From: Pseudomonadota bacterium
GTDB lineage: Bacteria > Pseudomonadota > Gammaproteobacteria > Burkholderiales > Burkholderiaceae_B
DNA length: 64,000 nt
Reading direction: 5' to 3'
NCBI GenBank assembly: GCA_023439305.1
Contig: JAEXOO010000012.1
Location: 1 to 64,000 of the forward strand
The notes under the pieces are model-generated. The model ran no database searches. It worked only from the letters and a program-made list of their open reading frames with translations, and was not told the DNA's origin. This document shows, one piece after another, positions 16,091 to 24,980 of the stretch; position 1 is the stretch's first letter, and each line of letters starts with the position of its first letter. The translations under genes were made by a program, and so were the position numbers.

Positions 16091-17362
16091 ATGGGCGACA
16101 TGCACTTCCAAGAAACGACAAGCCCCGAACCCGCCCCGGCTCCCCGCCCCAAACGCTGGCAGCCCTATCTGTGGGTCTGCCTGGCGATGTGCGTGGGCGT
16201 CATGGGCACCGCCCTGGCCAGCCCGCTCTATCCGCTGTACCAGGAGCGCTGGAACCTGAGCGCCAGCCACATCACCCAGTTATATGTGGCCTACATGGCC
16301 GCGGCCCTGATCGGCTTGCTGTTCCTGGGGCGCCTGAGCGACCGCAAGGGCTTCATGCCGGTCCTGCGCACCGGACTCATCCTGGTCACCAGCGGCGTCG
16401 CGTTGTCGGCCTTCGCCTGGGATGTCTATAGCTTTCTGTTCAGCCGCATCCTGATAGGTCTGGCCTCCAGCATGATCGTGACATCCGCCTCCATGGGCCT
16501 GACCCAGCTGAACCGCGGCGGCGACATGCAGCGCGCCGCCGCCACGACCTCGCTGATGCTGGCATTCGGCTTCGGCCTGGGGCCGGTCACAGGCGGGCTG
16601 ATCGCGCAGTGGATCCCCAATCCGCTGTTCTCCAGCTATATCCCCTCTATGTTGCTGGGCGTGCTGGCCATCTACGCCCTGTTCCAGATCACGCCGCCCC
16701 CCGCAGGCATGACGCCGCGCAAGGACAAAGGGGGCTGGCGGGCCTGGATGCCGCGCATCATACTGCCGGCCGCGCCGCTCAAGCGTCCCTTCATGCTGGG
16801 TTGCCTGTCAGCCTGCTGCGCCTTTGCCATGTTCAGCCTGTTCGCCTCGCTGGCGCCCAGTTTCATGGCCCAGATGGTGCCCTGGCACGGCCCGGCCACC
16901 AGCGGGCTGTCCATCGGCATCATCCTGTTCCTGTCCTCAGGCTTTCAACTGATGGTGCGCCGCTGGCCCGCCAAACGCAGCGTGCTGACCGGCCTGTCGG
17001 CCTTTGCAATTGCCAATCTGGCCCTGCTGATCAATCTGTGGGCGGCCTCGTCGTGGCTATTCGTGCTGTGCGTGCTGGTCACCTCCTTCGGCCATGGCCT
17101 GTGCATGGTGGGCGGCATGTCGGTGGTCAACAAGGTGGCCCCCCCGCATCAGCGTGCCGGCATGACCTCCACTTACCTGGTCATCGCCTACCTGGGCGCC
17201 ATTCTGCCCATTTTGGGCCTAGGCTGGTTGGCCGATCACCTGGGCCTGGACCAGGGACTGATGATCTTCTGCGGCATGATGATCGCAGCCACCCTCACCG
17301 TGGCCGCCGTGGCGCGCCGCACACCCGCCATCGCTCAGCCCGCACCGACGACGCAAGCCTGA
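16091..17362 (+). CDS. Major facilitator superfamily transporter
   Basis: A 423-residue inner-membrane protein with about 12 hydrophobic segments. After the second segment it has LGRLSDRKGFMPVL, the G-x-L-(S/A)-D-R-x-G-R/K-motif A of MFS drug and sugar transporters. The short charged N-terminus (to about residue 25) is cytoplasmic. AAGGA lies eight bases before the ATG at 16091. It is a single gene with no operon partner, so no substrate can be inferred; export of drugs or metabolites is typical of this branch. Confidence 0.85.
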   Translation: MGDMHFQETTSPEPAPAPRPKRWQPYLWVCLAMCVGVMGTALASPLYPLYQERWNLSASHITQLYVAYMAAALIGLLFLGRLSDRKGFMPVLRTGLILVTSGVALSAFAWDVYSFLFSRILIGLASSMIVTSASMGLTQLNRGGDMQRAAATTSLMLAFGFGLGPVTGGLIAQWIPNPLFSSYIPSMLLGVLAIYALFQITPPPAGMTPRKDKGGWRAWMPRIILPAAPLKRPFMLGCLSACCAFAMFSLFASLAPSFMAQMVPWHGPATSGLSIGIILFLSSGFQLMVRRWPAKRSVLTGLSAFAIANLALLINLWAASSWLFVLCVLVTSFGHGLCMVGGMSVVNKVAPPHQRAGMTSTYLVIAYLGAILPILGLGWLADHLGLDQGLMIFCGMMIAATLTVAAVARRTPAIAQPAPTTQA

Positions 17363-17568
17363 ACCACGCCGGGCCGACCGCCGCGTCGGCCCGATCTGCG
17401 TGTATTCCCCTAGGCCATTTGGCGCCTTTCCTAGGGTTAGACCTGAAAAAGAAAAACAGTGCAGCTGGGTAGAATACCGTTCACACGATACAGCTTGGCA
17501 ACACCCGGCCACTGGGGCGAATCGCCCCAAGCCACACCATAAAAAGCAATCCTTACCAAGGAGACATC

Positions 17569-18546
17569 ATGACTGTTGCAGTCAAAAAGCTGGCATTGGG
17601 CCTGACCGCGGCCCTGGCAACCATGGGCGCCGCCCACGCGGCCGACTACCCCGAGCACTCCATCAATATGGTTGTTCCATTCGCGGCCGGCGGCCCGACC
17701 GACAACGTGGCGCGCGCGCTGGGCGAGGCCATGCGGCCCGTCCTGGGGCAACCCATCGTAATCGAGAACAAGGGCGGGGCGGGCGGCTCCATCGGCACGT
17801 CCCAAGTAGCCCGCGCCAAGCCGGACGGCTACAACATTCTGCTGATGCACATCGGCTTTTCGACTGCACCCTCGCTGTACAAGAAACCCGGCTACGACGC
17901 CATCAACGGCATGGCCCCCATCGGCCTGGTGGTGGACGTGCCCATGACCATCATCGCCCGCGAAGACTTTCCGCCCAACAATATCCAGGAACTGGTCCAG
18001 TACCTGAAAGACAACAAAGACAAGGTATCGCTGGCCAATGCCGGCATAGGCGCGGCCAGCCATCTGTGCGGCACCATGCTGACCGAGGCCCTGGGCGTGG
18101 ACCTGCTGACCGTGCCCTACAAGGGAACCGCACCGGCCATCGCCGACCTGATGGGCAAGCAGGTGGATGTGATGTGCGACCAGACCACCAACACCACGCA
18201 ACAGATTCAATCAGGCAAGGTCAAGGTGTATGCGGTCACCAGCAAGCAGCGCGTGCCCACGCTGCCCAACGTCCCCACCATGCAGGAATCGGGTTTCAAG
18301 GACTTTGAAGTGGGCATCTGGCATGGCATGTGGGCGCCCAAGGGCACGCCGCAGCCTGTGATCGACACGCTGGTGAAGGCCCTGCAGGCCGGCCTGGCCA
18401 ATGAAGACTTCAAGAAACGCATGGCGACACTGGGCGCCACCGTGCTGGAGCAAGATGCCAATCCCGCCGCGCTGCAGGCCAAGGTGGAACAACAAGTGCC
18501 GCAGTGGGGCGCACTGTTCAAGAAAGTGGGCGTAGAGCCCCAATAA
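17569..18546 (+). CDS. Bug/TctC-family periplasmic solute-binding protein
   Basis: A protein of 325 residues with a Sec signal peptide cut after AAHA-A near residue 25. It has the family patterns INMVVPFAAGGPTDNVARAL and VIENKGGAGGSIGTSQVARAKPDG that form the carboxylate-binding loops. It is monocistronic: a 206-base non-coding gap precedes it and a strong terminator follows. AAGGAGA precedes the ATG. Ligands of the family are usually carboxylic acids (citrate, glutamate, terephthalate and others). It is the second of four Bug genes in the window and has no local TctAB. Confidence 0.92.
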   Translation: MTVAVKKLALGLTAALATMGAAHAADYPEHSINMVVPFAAGGPTDNVARALGEAMRPVLGQPIVIENKGGAGGSIGTSQVARAKPDGYNILLMHIGFSTAPSLYKKPGYDAINGMAPIGLVVDVPMTIIAREDFPPNNIQELVQYLKDNKDKVSLANAGIGAASHLCGTMLTEALGVDLLTVPYKGTAPAIADLMGKQVDVMCDQTTNTTQQIQSGKVKVYAVTSKQRVPTLPNVPTMQESGFKDFEVGIWHGMWAPKGTPQPVIDTLVKALQAGLANEDFKKRMATLGATVLEQDANPAALQAKVEQQVPQWGALFKKVGVEPQ

Positions 18547-18567
18547 ATCCAGCCGGAAGGCTTTGAG

Positions 18568-18592
18568 AAGGACGCTGCGGCGTCCTTTTTTT
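18568..18592 (+). terminator. Intrinsic terminator of the Bug gene
   Basis: The stem AAGGACGC / GCGTCCTT has a TGCG loop and is followed by a T run, 22 bases after the stop codon. Confidence 0.9.
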
Positions 18593-18640
18593 GCGCCCCT
18601 GCTCGGCAGGCGCGACAGAATCACTCGCCAACAGATTCGC

Positions 18641-19708
18641 TCACACAAAGCGGACCGATGCATCCAGCGTACGCAGCCGGGCCCGGACATCGGCCGGATC
18701 CAGATCGCGGGTGATCAGCACCAGCCGGCCTTCGCGCTGAGGCCAGGGCCATTGCGGCAGCTCCTGCACCGGATAGACCCGGTGCTGCACGGCATGGACC
18801 ACCTGCGGCCGTTCGCGCCCTTGCACCGCCAGTACGCCTTTCAGGCGCAGCAGGCGCTCGCCTGCCCAAGCGCATACGCCCGACAGCCAGTCATCCAGCC
18901 GTTCAGCAGGCAGATCAGCAGACAGCATCATACTGATCGCCCGTATGTCATCACCATGCCGGTTCACGTCCACATCGTGATCGTGATCGTGATCGTGATC
19001 GTGATCGTGATCGTGATCGCCAACATGATGCTCACTCTTGAACGCCTGCGCGCTCCAGGCCTGCCACTGTCCCTGCTGTCCGCCCAGGCCCAGCAACCAG
19101 GGCGCCACGGCCTCGTCCGCCGCCAGGATATGCCGCTGCGCCCGTGGGTTGAGTCCGTCCAGACGGGCGCGCACGGCCAGCTCCTGAGCCGCATCCACGC
19201 AATCACGCTTGCTGAGCAGCACCAGGTCCGCCACCGCCACCTGTCGGCGCGCCTCGGCATGCTGATCCAGAGCGCTCAGGCCATGCTCCAGATCCACGAC
19301 CGTCACCAGCCCGTCCAGGTTGTACTTGCCCGCCAGCTGCGGCTCGCTGAGCAAGGTATGGATGATGGGCGCCGGATCCGCCAGGCCGGTTGTCTCGATC
19401 AGCACGCGGCCGAATTGCCGCCGGCCCTGCCGCGAGAAGCGCCAGGTGATATCGCGCAAGGTCTGCACCAGATCGCGCCGGATCGTGCAGCACAGGCAGC
19501 CATTGCCCATTTCCTGAATGATGTTTTCCTGACTGTGCGCCACCAGCATGTGGTCCAGCGCAGTCTGGCCGAACTCATTGATGATGACCAGCGTATCGGC
19601 CATCGCCGCTTCCTGCAGGCAGCGATTGAGCAGGGTGGTCTTGCCGCTGCCCAGAAAGCCGGTCAGCAAAGTGACCGGCACGGGCGCAGGGGAGGGAGCA
19701 GAAGTCAT
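18641..19708 (-). CDS. CobW/G3E-family metallochaperone GTPase
   Basis: A 355-residue G3E GTPase. It has a P-loop GFLGSGKTT (17-25), the metal-binding C-x-C-C motif in NGCLCCTIRRDL, the nucleotide motif LSKRDC, and a CobW C-terminal domain. Between the domains is a His-Asp repeat (HD repeated seven times) that could hold zinc or another metal. The family loads zinc, cobalt or iron into client enzymes. The ATG at 19708 is chosen; a TTG five codons upstream is the alternative. No zinc-uptake genes or obvious Zur site are adjacent, so the metal and client are unknown. The His-Asp tract is encoded by a DNA microsatellite. Confidence 0.88.
   Translation of the reverse strand: MTSAPSPAPVPVTLLTGFLGSGKTTLLNRCLQEAAMADTLVIINEFGQTALDHMLVAHSQENIIQEMGNGCLCCTIRRDLVQTLRDITWRFSRQGRRQFGRVLIETTGLADPAPIIHTLLSEPQLAGKYNLDGLVTVVDLEHGLSALDQHAEARRQVAVADLVLLSKRDCVDAAQELAVRARLDGLNPRAQRHILAADEAVAPWLLGLGGQQGQWQAWSAQAFKSEHHVGDHDHDHDHDHDHDHDVDVNRHGDDIRAISMMLSADLPAERLDDWLSGVCAWAGERLLRLKGVLAVQGRERPQVVHAVQHRVYPVQELPQWPWPQREGRLVLITRDLDPADVRARLRTLDASVRFV
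18974..19019. repeat. Hexanucleotide microsatellite (ATCGTG)n inside the CobW gene
   Basis: Seven perfect tandem copies of ATCGTG plus four bases of an eighth. On the minus strand each unit encodes His-Asp. Because the unit is six bases, slippage would lengthen or shorten the metal-binding tract without a frameshift. Confidence 0.95.
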
Positions 19709-19764
19709 GAAGCCGTCGTCCAATAGGCGCGAAAAGGCGCCGCCCGAACATTATACGAAGCCCC

Positions 19765-20691
19765 TCAGCCACGCCGGTCCAGATACAGCTTCAGCCAGCT
19801 GTAGGTGCTGACCAGCGTGATGCCGGCCAGCACCAGCGCCGCCCCCATCACAAAGCGCGGTTCGATGGTCTCGTTCAGCAGCCAGGCGCCCAGCAGCACC
19901 CCGAACAAGGGCGTGGCAAAGGAAAACACGCCCAGGCGCGAGGCCTGATAATGACGCAGCAGCCAGAACCACACCAGAAAGCTCAGAAAGGCGACGACAA
20001 TGGACTGAAACAACAAGCTGCCCGCCAAGGCGCCAGTCCAGTTCACCTGCGCCTGGCCGGACAGAAAGGCAGCCGCCAGCAACAGTACAAAGGCGCTGAG
20101 CAGCTGATACAACAAGGCCTCGGAAGGCGGCACGCTGGACAGGCACGAACCGCGTATCACGACGGTAGTCAGTCCCCACAAAGCGCCCGCGCCCAGGGCC
20201 AGCAGATCGCCCAGCAGCATGCGGCCCAAGTCAGCCCCCGCCAGTTCGCCAGGCCGCAAAAATGTCACGGCGATGCCGCTTGCCGCCAGGCCTATGCCCA
20301 GCCATTGCCCCCAGGCCAGACGCTCGGACGGCAGCAGCAGGTGCAGCCCCAAGGCGGCGAAGACGGGCGCGGTGTACAGAAAAACCACCACATGGGCGGC
20401 CGAAGTCAGGCGCAGGCTCTCGCCCACCAGCAGGTATTCCACCGCAAACAGCAGCCCGGCCAACAGGCCCGGCCTCCAGGCGCCGGGCGTAAACGCCAGG
20501 CGGCGCGTGCGCGCCAGCACCAGCAAAGCCACCAACACCGCCGCCGCTCCCGAGCGCAGTCCGATCTGCAGAATGGGTGCCATGTCCCCGCCTGTGGCCT
20601 TGAGCACAATCTGCTGCATACTCCAGATCAGGCACAGCACCAGCATGGCACTGACCGCCAGCGCATCCAGGGGCTTACGTTCATCGTTCAT
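19765..20691 (-). CDS. EamA/DMT-family transporter
   Basis: A 308-residue membrane protein with ten predicted hydrophobic segments in two EamA repeats (about 10-140 and 155-300). Characteristic segments are TSAAHVVVFLYTAPVFAALG in the first half and ASRLGVFSFATPLFGVLLG with LNETIEP in the second. It most likely exports amino acids or other metabolites across the inner membrane. It stands alone, 56 bases from the CobW start and on the same strand; a shared transcript is possible but no functional link is evident. Confidence 0.87.
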   Translation of the reverse strand: MNDERKPLDALAVSAMLVLCLIWSMQQIVLKATGGDMAPILQIGLRSGAAAVLVALLVLARTRRLAFTPGAWRPGLLAGLLFAVEYLLVGESLRLTSAAHVVVFLYTAPVFAALGLHLLLPSERLAWGQWLGIGLAASGIAVTFLRPGELAGADLGRMLLGDLLALGAGALWGLTTVVIRGSCLSSVPPSEALLYQLLSAFVLLLAAAFLSGQAQVNWTGALAGSLLFQSIVVAFLSFLVWFWLLRHYQASRLGVFSFATPLFGVLLGAWLLNETIEPRFVMGAALVLAGITLVSTYSWLKLYLDRRG

Positions 20692-20807
20692 GGCTACCCA
20701 TCATAAAAAGAGCCCTATCGGCCCGGAGCAAGACTGCATTATCCGCGCAATCTTACCGCGCCGGCAGGGCCCGGGCACCGGCAGCACACCCCCCAGGGAA
20801 GCGTCAA

Positions 20808-20819
20808 TTGATATATCAA
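20808..20819. promoter_or_regulatory. Perfect 12-bp palindrome upstream of the FCD regulator
   Basis: TTGATATATCAA is a perfect palindrome 61 bases before the FCD-type GntR gene. FCD regulators often bind short T-rich/A-rich palindromes of this size, so autoregulation and control of the Bug-amdA genes is plausible. Confidence 0.45.
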
Positions 20820-20880
20820 CAACCCCTCCCTAAAATATTTTCATACTTGAAAAAAGCAGGGCACGCCGTAGGAGACAGGC

Positions 20881-21609
20881 ATGGCATTGAGCAACACTGA
20901 CCGAGTCCGGGTTGAACTGGAACACCGCATCGCCAGCGGCGATCTGCCGCCGGGCAGCGCCATTGACGAAGCGCTGCTGTGCACGTTCTTTCGCGTCTCG
21001 CGCACGCCGGTACGTGAAGCCTTGCTGCAACTGGCGGCCACCGGCCAGGTGCGCATCGCCCCGCGCGCCGGCATTTTCGTCACCCAGCACACTATCGCCG
21101 AACTGGAGGAAATGCTGGAGACCCTGGCTCTGCTGGAAGGCGCGTGCACCCAGTTGGCCGCGCACCGCATCAGCAACGCCCAGATCCGAGAGCTGGGCCG
21201 ACTGCAAAAGCGCGGCGCCGCCGCCTTGCACAGACAGGACCTGCCCGACTACGCCGCCTACAACGCCGAGTTCCACGCCCTGGTGCACAGCATCGCCGGC
21301 AACACCTTCATGGTGCAGCAGATCGAACACCTGCGCCGACTCACCAACCCCTACCGGCACCGCCATCTGGATCAGGAAAACCGCATGGAGCAATCCTGGC
21401 ATGAACACCAGGCGCTGACCCAGGCGCTGGCCGAACGCGATGGCCCCGCCGCCCTGCAGGCCGCCGCCAGCCATGTGCTGTCGGGCGCCGAATCCCTGCG
21501 CCGGGTCGCCCAGGCGCACCCGGACAAATGGGAGTTCGACAAACGCGAGCGCTACAGCTGGCTGAACGCTCACCTCAACCCTTTGTCCGCCTTATTCATG
21601 CGGCATTGA
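20881..21609 (+). CDS. GntR-family regulator, FadR/FCD subgroup
   Basis: A 242-residue protein. The N-terminal winged helix ends in FRVSRTPVREALLQLAATGQV, and an all-helical FCD effector domain follows with His residues typical of the metal/ligand site (FHALVHSIAGN, MEQSWHEHQAL). AGGAG precedes the ATG. It is 37 bases upstream of the Bug gene on the same strand, so it is most likely the local, autoregulated controller of the Bug-arylmalonate decarboxylase pair. Effectors of FCD proteins are mostly organic acids. Confidence 0.92.
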   Translation: MALSNTDRVRVELEHRIASGDLPPGSAIDEALLCTFFRVSRTPVREALLQLAATGQVRIAPRAGIFVTQHTIAELEEMLETLALLEGACTQLAAHRISNAQIRELGRLQKRGAAALHRQDLPDYAAYNAEFHALVHSIAGNTFMVQQIEHLRRLTNPYRHRHLDQENRMEQSWHEHQALTQALAERDGPAALQAAASHVLSGAESLRRVAQAHPDKWEFDKRERYSWLNAHLNPLSALFMRH

Positions 21610-21646
21610 ATACCCGTACAAAAAACCCATAATCAGGAGACTTTTC

Positions 21647-22612
21647 ATGACGACACGCCGTTTCACGCGGCGGGTGCTGGCTGCGCTCGCCCTTTCCATC
21701 GCTCCCCTGGCCTTGCACGCGGCCGAACCCCTGCGCCTGGTCGTGGGCTTTGCACCCGGCGGCGGGGTGGATACCCTGGCCCGGGTGACTGCACAAGCGC
21801 TCAGCAAGGAGCTGGATCGCACCGTGATCGTGGAAAACAAATCCGGCGCAGGCGGCACCATTGCCGCCGACTACGTGGCCAAGGCCCAGCCCGACGGCAA
21901 CACCGTGCTGTTCGCCGACACCTCGCTGCTGGTGGCGCCCTACATCTACCCGGCGCTGCGCTATGACCTGCAACGCGACTTCGCCAGCGCCGGAATGGTC
22001 GGCCAGTCCGACCTGGCGCTGGCCGTGCCCGGCAACAGCCCCATCAAGACGGTCGCCGAGCTGGTCGAAGCCATTCGCAAGGCGCCGCCTCAGACAGAAA
22101 CCTTCGCCTCCGTAGGCGTGGGCTCGCTGCACCACCTGGGCGGCGAGTTGTTCGCCTTGAAAACCCAATCCGAACTGGTGCATGTCCCTTATCGCGGCGG
22201 CGCGCCCGCCAGCCAGGCTCTGGCGGCCGGCGAGGTCTCCATGTCCTTCGCCAGCCTGGCCTCATCCGTCGGCCTGGCCAATTCGGGCCGCATCCGCCTG
22301 CTGGCCACACTGTCCGAGCGCCGCTTTCCGGGCATGCCCGATCTGCCGGCCGTCGCCGAGACCATTCCCGGCTACAGCGTGACGCCCTCGCTCTTCCTGC
22401 TGGCGCCCAAAAGCGTAGATCCGGCCTTCATCCAGACGCTGAGCTCGGCGCTGGAAAAAAGCATGAACCAAAAAGAGGTGCAGGACGCCTTCCTGGCGCA
22501 GGGCTCGGTGGCCGGCTACCAGAGCGCCCAAGCGACCCAGCAATGGCTGGGCGAGGAAACCGTCCGTTGGGCCGGTGTCATTAAAGACGCCAAGCTGACC
22601 TTCAAACAATGA
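21647..22612 (+). CDS. Bug/TctC-family periplasmic solute-binding protein
   Basis: A 321-residue receptor with a Sec signal peptide cut near ALHA-A (residue 25). It carries LRLVVGFAPGGGVDTLARV and VIVENKSGAGGTIAADYVAKAQPDG. The stop codon overlaps the start of the arylmalonate decarboxylase gene by four bases, which strongly suggests that the two work on one compound. An arylmalonate or related substituted malonate is the natural guess for its ligand, inferred from context only. AGGAG precedes the ATG. Confidence 0.93.
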   Translation: MTTRRFTRRVLAALALSIAPLALHAAEPLRLVVGFAPGGGVDTLARVTAQALSKELDRTVIVENKSGAGGTIAADYVAKAQPDGNTVLFADTSLLVAPYIYPALRYDLQRDFASAGMVGQSDLALAVPGNSPIKTVAELVEAIRKAPPQTETFASVGVGSLHHLGGELFALKTQSELVHVPYRGGAPASQALAAGEVSMSFASLASSVGLANSGRIRLLATLSERRFPGMPDLPAVAETIPGYSVTPSLFLLAPKSVDPAFIQTLSSALEKSMNQKEVQDAFLAQGSVAGYQSAQATQQWLGEETVRWAGVIKDAKLTFKQ

Positions 22613-23373
22613 ACCACAGTGACACAATCATGAGCACACGCATCACATCGTCCGAACGCCCGCTGCTGGGCCTGATCGTCCCACCGGCCGCCGGCCTGGT
22701 GCCGCCCGAAGGCCCGCAGATGTATCCACAGGTGGACTTCATCGCCCAGGGCCTGGCCCTGGCCTCGGTGGACAAGGAAGGGTATGACGGCGTCATCGAC
22801 CAGGTCGTGGCGGCCGCCCGCACGCTGGCGCAGCAGGGCGCCCAGGCTGTTTCCCTGATGGGCACTTCCTTGAGCTTTTACCGCGGCTCGGCCTTCAACA
22901 ACAACCTGGCGGACCATATGCGTCAAGCCACGGGCCTGCCCTGCACCACCATGAGCCACGCCATCCTGCGCGGCCTGCGCGCCAGCGGCATAGAGCGCGT
23001 AGCGGTCGCCTCGTCCTATATCGACGACGTCAACCAGCGCCTGGTACGCTTCCTGGACGAGAACGGCATCCAGGCCGCCTGCGCCCATGGGCTGGGCGTG
23101 ACCGAGGTCAGCGCCATGGCGAAGATCAGCACACAGGAGCTGGTGGAGCTGTGCCTGAAGACCTGGGATATGGCGCAAGGGCAGGCGCAAGGCCTGCTGC
23201 TGTCCTGCGGCGGCCTGGTGTCGCTGGACGCCGTGCGCCAGGTGGAAGACAAGCTGGGCGTCACCGTCGTCTCCAGCTCGCCCGCCGGCTTCTGGGACCT
23301 GGTGGCTACCGCCGGCCTGGACCTGTACCCCCAGGATGCGGGCCGGCTGGCACGTGAGCGCCAGACTGTCTAG
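22609..23373 (+). CDS. amdA: Arylmalonate decarboxylase
   Basis: A 254-residue Asp/Glu racemase-superfamily enzyme. It matches my recollection of the Bordetella bronchiseptica enzyme through most of its length: LIVPPAAGLVP near the start, SLMGTSLSFYRG with G85 (equivalent to Gly74) and LLSCGGL with the catalytic Cys200 (equivalent to Cys188). The reaction is cofactor-free, stereospecific decarboxylation of 2-aryl-malonates to 2-arylpropionates or arylacetates. The start overlaps the Bug stop (ATGA), giving translational coupling; a second ATG at 22630 is possible. Its natural role is still unclear. The operon with a Bug receptor and FCD regulator suggests uptake and use of an extracellular malonate derivative. 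Confidence 0.9.
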   Translation: MNHSDTIMSTRITSSERPLLGLIVPPAAGLVPPEGPQMYPQVDFIAQGLALASVDKEGYDGVIDQVVAAARTLAQQGAQAVSLMGTSLSFYRGSAFNNNLADHMRQATGLPCTTMSHAILRGLRASGIERVAVASSYIDDVNQRLVRFLDENGIQAACAHGLGVTEVSAMAKISTQELVELCLKTWDMAQGQAQGLLLSCGGLVSLDAVRQVEDKLGVTVVSSSPAGFWDLVATAGLDLYPQDAGRLARERQTV

Positions 23374-23385
23374 CGGCTGGCCCGA

Positions 23386-24168
23386 TCAGGCGCGCCCCAG
23401 GAAACCGGCGCGCGCCTGAGCTCCTTCCACGCTGTCGCGGCATACCAGCGCCTGATCCGCATCCATATAGATGCCCAGCCTGTTCAGGGCATGGGCCACC
23501 TGATTCACCGATTCCTTGGTCATGCGCACAATGGCCGCCGGCGACTCGGATGCCTTGCCGGCCAGCACTTGTGCCGCCGCCACGGCCTGACCCGGCTCGC
23601 AGACCTCGTCCAGCAGTCCCCAATCCAGCGCCTGCTGCGCGCCCAGCCGTTCCGCCAGCAAAATTGCACGCTTGGCGCGCGGCGCGCCGATCAGATTTAC
23701 CATGCGCGGGATGGCTCCCCAGCCCATGTTCAGGCCCACTTTGGCTTCCGGCAGATACACGAACGCTTCCCGAGACGCGACGCGCCAATCGCAGGCCAGC
23801 GCCAGGGCCACGGAGCCGCCGACCGCCGCTCCCTCGATAGCGGCAATAGTCAACTGCGGAAGCTCTTCCCACAAACGGCACAGACGGGCGCCGCGCTGGG
23901 CGACATCGCGGCGCTCCAGCAGACCAGCCTGCTCGTCATTCCACTTCTGCGGATCCTTCAGATCGATGCCGGCCGAAAAAATGTCCTTGGCCCCTGTCAG
24001 CACCACGGTATGGATGGACAAGGACTGCGCCAGGTCCAGTGCCACCTGGGTCAGCGCCAGCAAGGTGTCCTGATCAATGGCATTGCGGTTCACGCCACGA
24101 TCAAAGCGCACCAGCGCATGGTCGCCCGTCACCCTGACCGTCACGCTGCGGCCATATTTACGTTTCAT
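23386..24168 (-). CDS. Enoyl-CoA hydratase/isomerase (crotonase) family protein with an altered active site
   Basis: A 260-residue crotonase. The oxyanion-hole segments are present (FSAGIDLKD and IEGAAVGGSVALALACD). Of the two catalytic Glu of classical hydratases, the second is kept (E141 in LPEAKVG), while the first position is Ala121 (GGSVALAL instead of GGGCELAM). Simple hydration is therefore less likely; isomerase, hydrolase or decarboxylase chemistry on a CoA thioester is possible. It is the last gene of the liv-ligase operon, 27 bases after the HutC-type regulator. Confidence 0.85.
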   Translation of the reverse strand: MKRKYGRSVTVRVTGDHALVRFDRGVNRNAIDQDTLLALTQVALDLAQSLSIHTVVLTGAKDIFSAGIDLKDPQKWNDEQAGLLERRDVAQRGARLCRLWEELPQLTIAAIEGAAVGGSVALALACDWRVASREAFVYLPEAKVGLNMGWGAIPRMVNLIGAPRAKRAILLAERLGAQQALDWGLLDEVCEPGQAVAAAQVLAGKASESPAAIVRMTKESVNQVAHALNRLGIYMDADQALVCRDSVEGAQARAGFLGRA

Positions 24169-24195
24169 GAATGTCTCCCCAAAGGTTCGGAAAAA

Positions 24196-24963
24196 TCAGC
24201 TCTGCGAGCGGTGGCTGCCGTCACCGCGCGACAGGCGCGTGACGTAGCGGAATTCATAAGGCGGATAGAAGCTGACCGCCACTTCCATGACCTTGCCGGC
24301 CGGATTGCGGAAGCTGCGGATGATGAGCAGGGCGGGATCCGATTCTTCGTAACCCAGGAAGCGCGCGATGTGCGGCGGAAAGCGCGAGGCCGAGATTTCC
24401 ATCTCGATTGTCTCGACCACTTCGCCGCAATGCTCCTCCAGCAAGGGGTAGACGCCCCCCGGCTGGGTGGAGATCAGATCGGCCACCTGCTGATACTCCT
24501 TGCGCAGGTAAATATCCGTCCAGGAAATACCGCGCTTGCTGCCCGGCACGCTGCGATAGGTCTCCACCTTGACCCAGTCCGCCGGGTCGCCGTCCAACGC
24601 GGTCTCGGGCGGCTGCTTGTCCAGACAGGACGCCGTCTTGTGCACATGCAGGTCGGTGAACTCCAGATAGCGCTGCAATTGGTCCGTGGTGTCCAGTTCC
24701 AGGCCGAACTGCGGCTTGGGATGCTGGCGTATCACGGTCGTACCGGCGCGCCGGCGCCGCTCGATCAGGCCCAGGTCGGTCAGCTTGCGTATGGCTTCGC
24801 GCGCCGTATGCCGGCCCACGCCGTAGATCTCGCACAGCTCCATCTCGGTCGGCAGCTTTGAGCCGACCGGATAATGCCCCGAACGGATCAGCTCCAGCAG
24901 GCGATCGCTCATGCTCTGATACAGGGTAGGCTTGGCGCAGGACGCAGATTCGTTGTTTGCCAT
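24196..24963 (-). CDS. GntR-family regulator, HutC/UTRA subgroup
   Basis: A 255-residue protein. It has an N-terminal winged helix (LPTEMELCEIYGVGRHTAREAIRKLTDLGLI) and a UTRA effector domain (about 85-245). It is unusual in being inside the catabolic operon, between the alpha/beta hydrolase and the crotonase, 17 bases from the former, so the regulator is transcribed with its probable targets. An inverted repeat upstream of livK (32246-32271) is a candidate binding site. The effector is unknown. Confidence 0.9.
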   Translation of the reverse strand: MANNESASCAKPTLYQSMSDRLLELIRSGHYPVGSKLPTEMELCEIYGVGRHTAREAIRKLTDLGLIERRRRAGTTVIRQHPKPQFGLELDTTDQLQRYLEFTDLHVHKTASCLDKQPPETALDGDPADWVKVETYRSVPGSKRGISWTDIYLRKEYQQVADLISTQPGGVYPLLEEHCGEVVETIEMEISASRFPPHIARFLGYEESDPALLIIRSFRNPAGKVMEVAVSFYPPYEFRYVTRLSRGDGSHRSQS

Positions 24964-24980
24964 ACGGTGGGTGCTTCAGC

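Noticed and set aside
18974..19019. Tandem repeat considered as a CRISPR-like or origin-iteron array
   Set aside because: The units are only six bases with no spacers and lie inside a coding frame where they encode His-Asp. A microsatellite explains it fully.
22609..23373. AMDase considered as EutA of ectoine utilisation, because EutB/EutC-like genes are in the window
   Set aside because: The EutBC-like genes are 34 kb away in another unit, and the Gly85/Cys200 motifs match arylmalonate decarboxylase.
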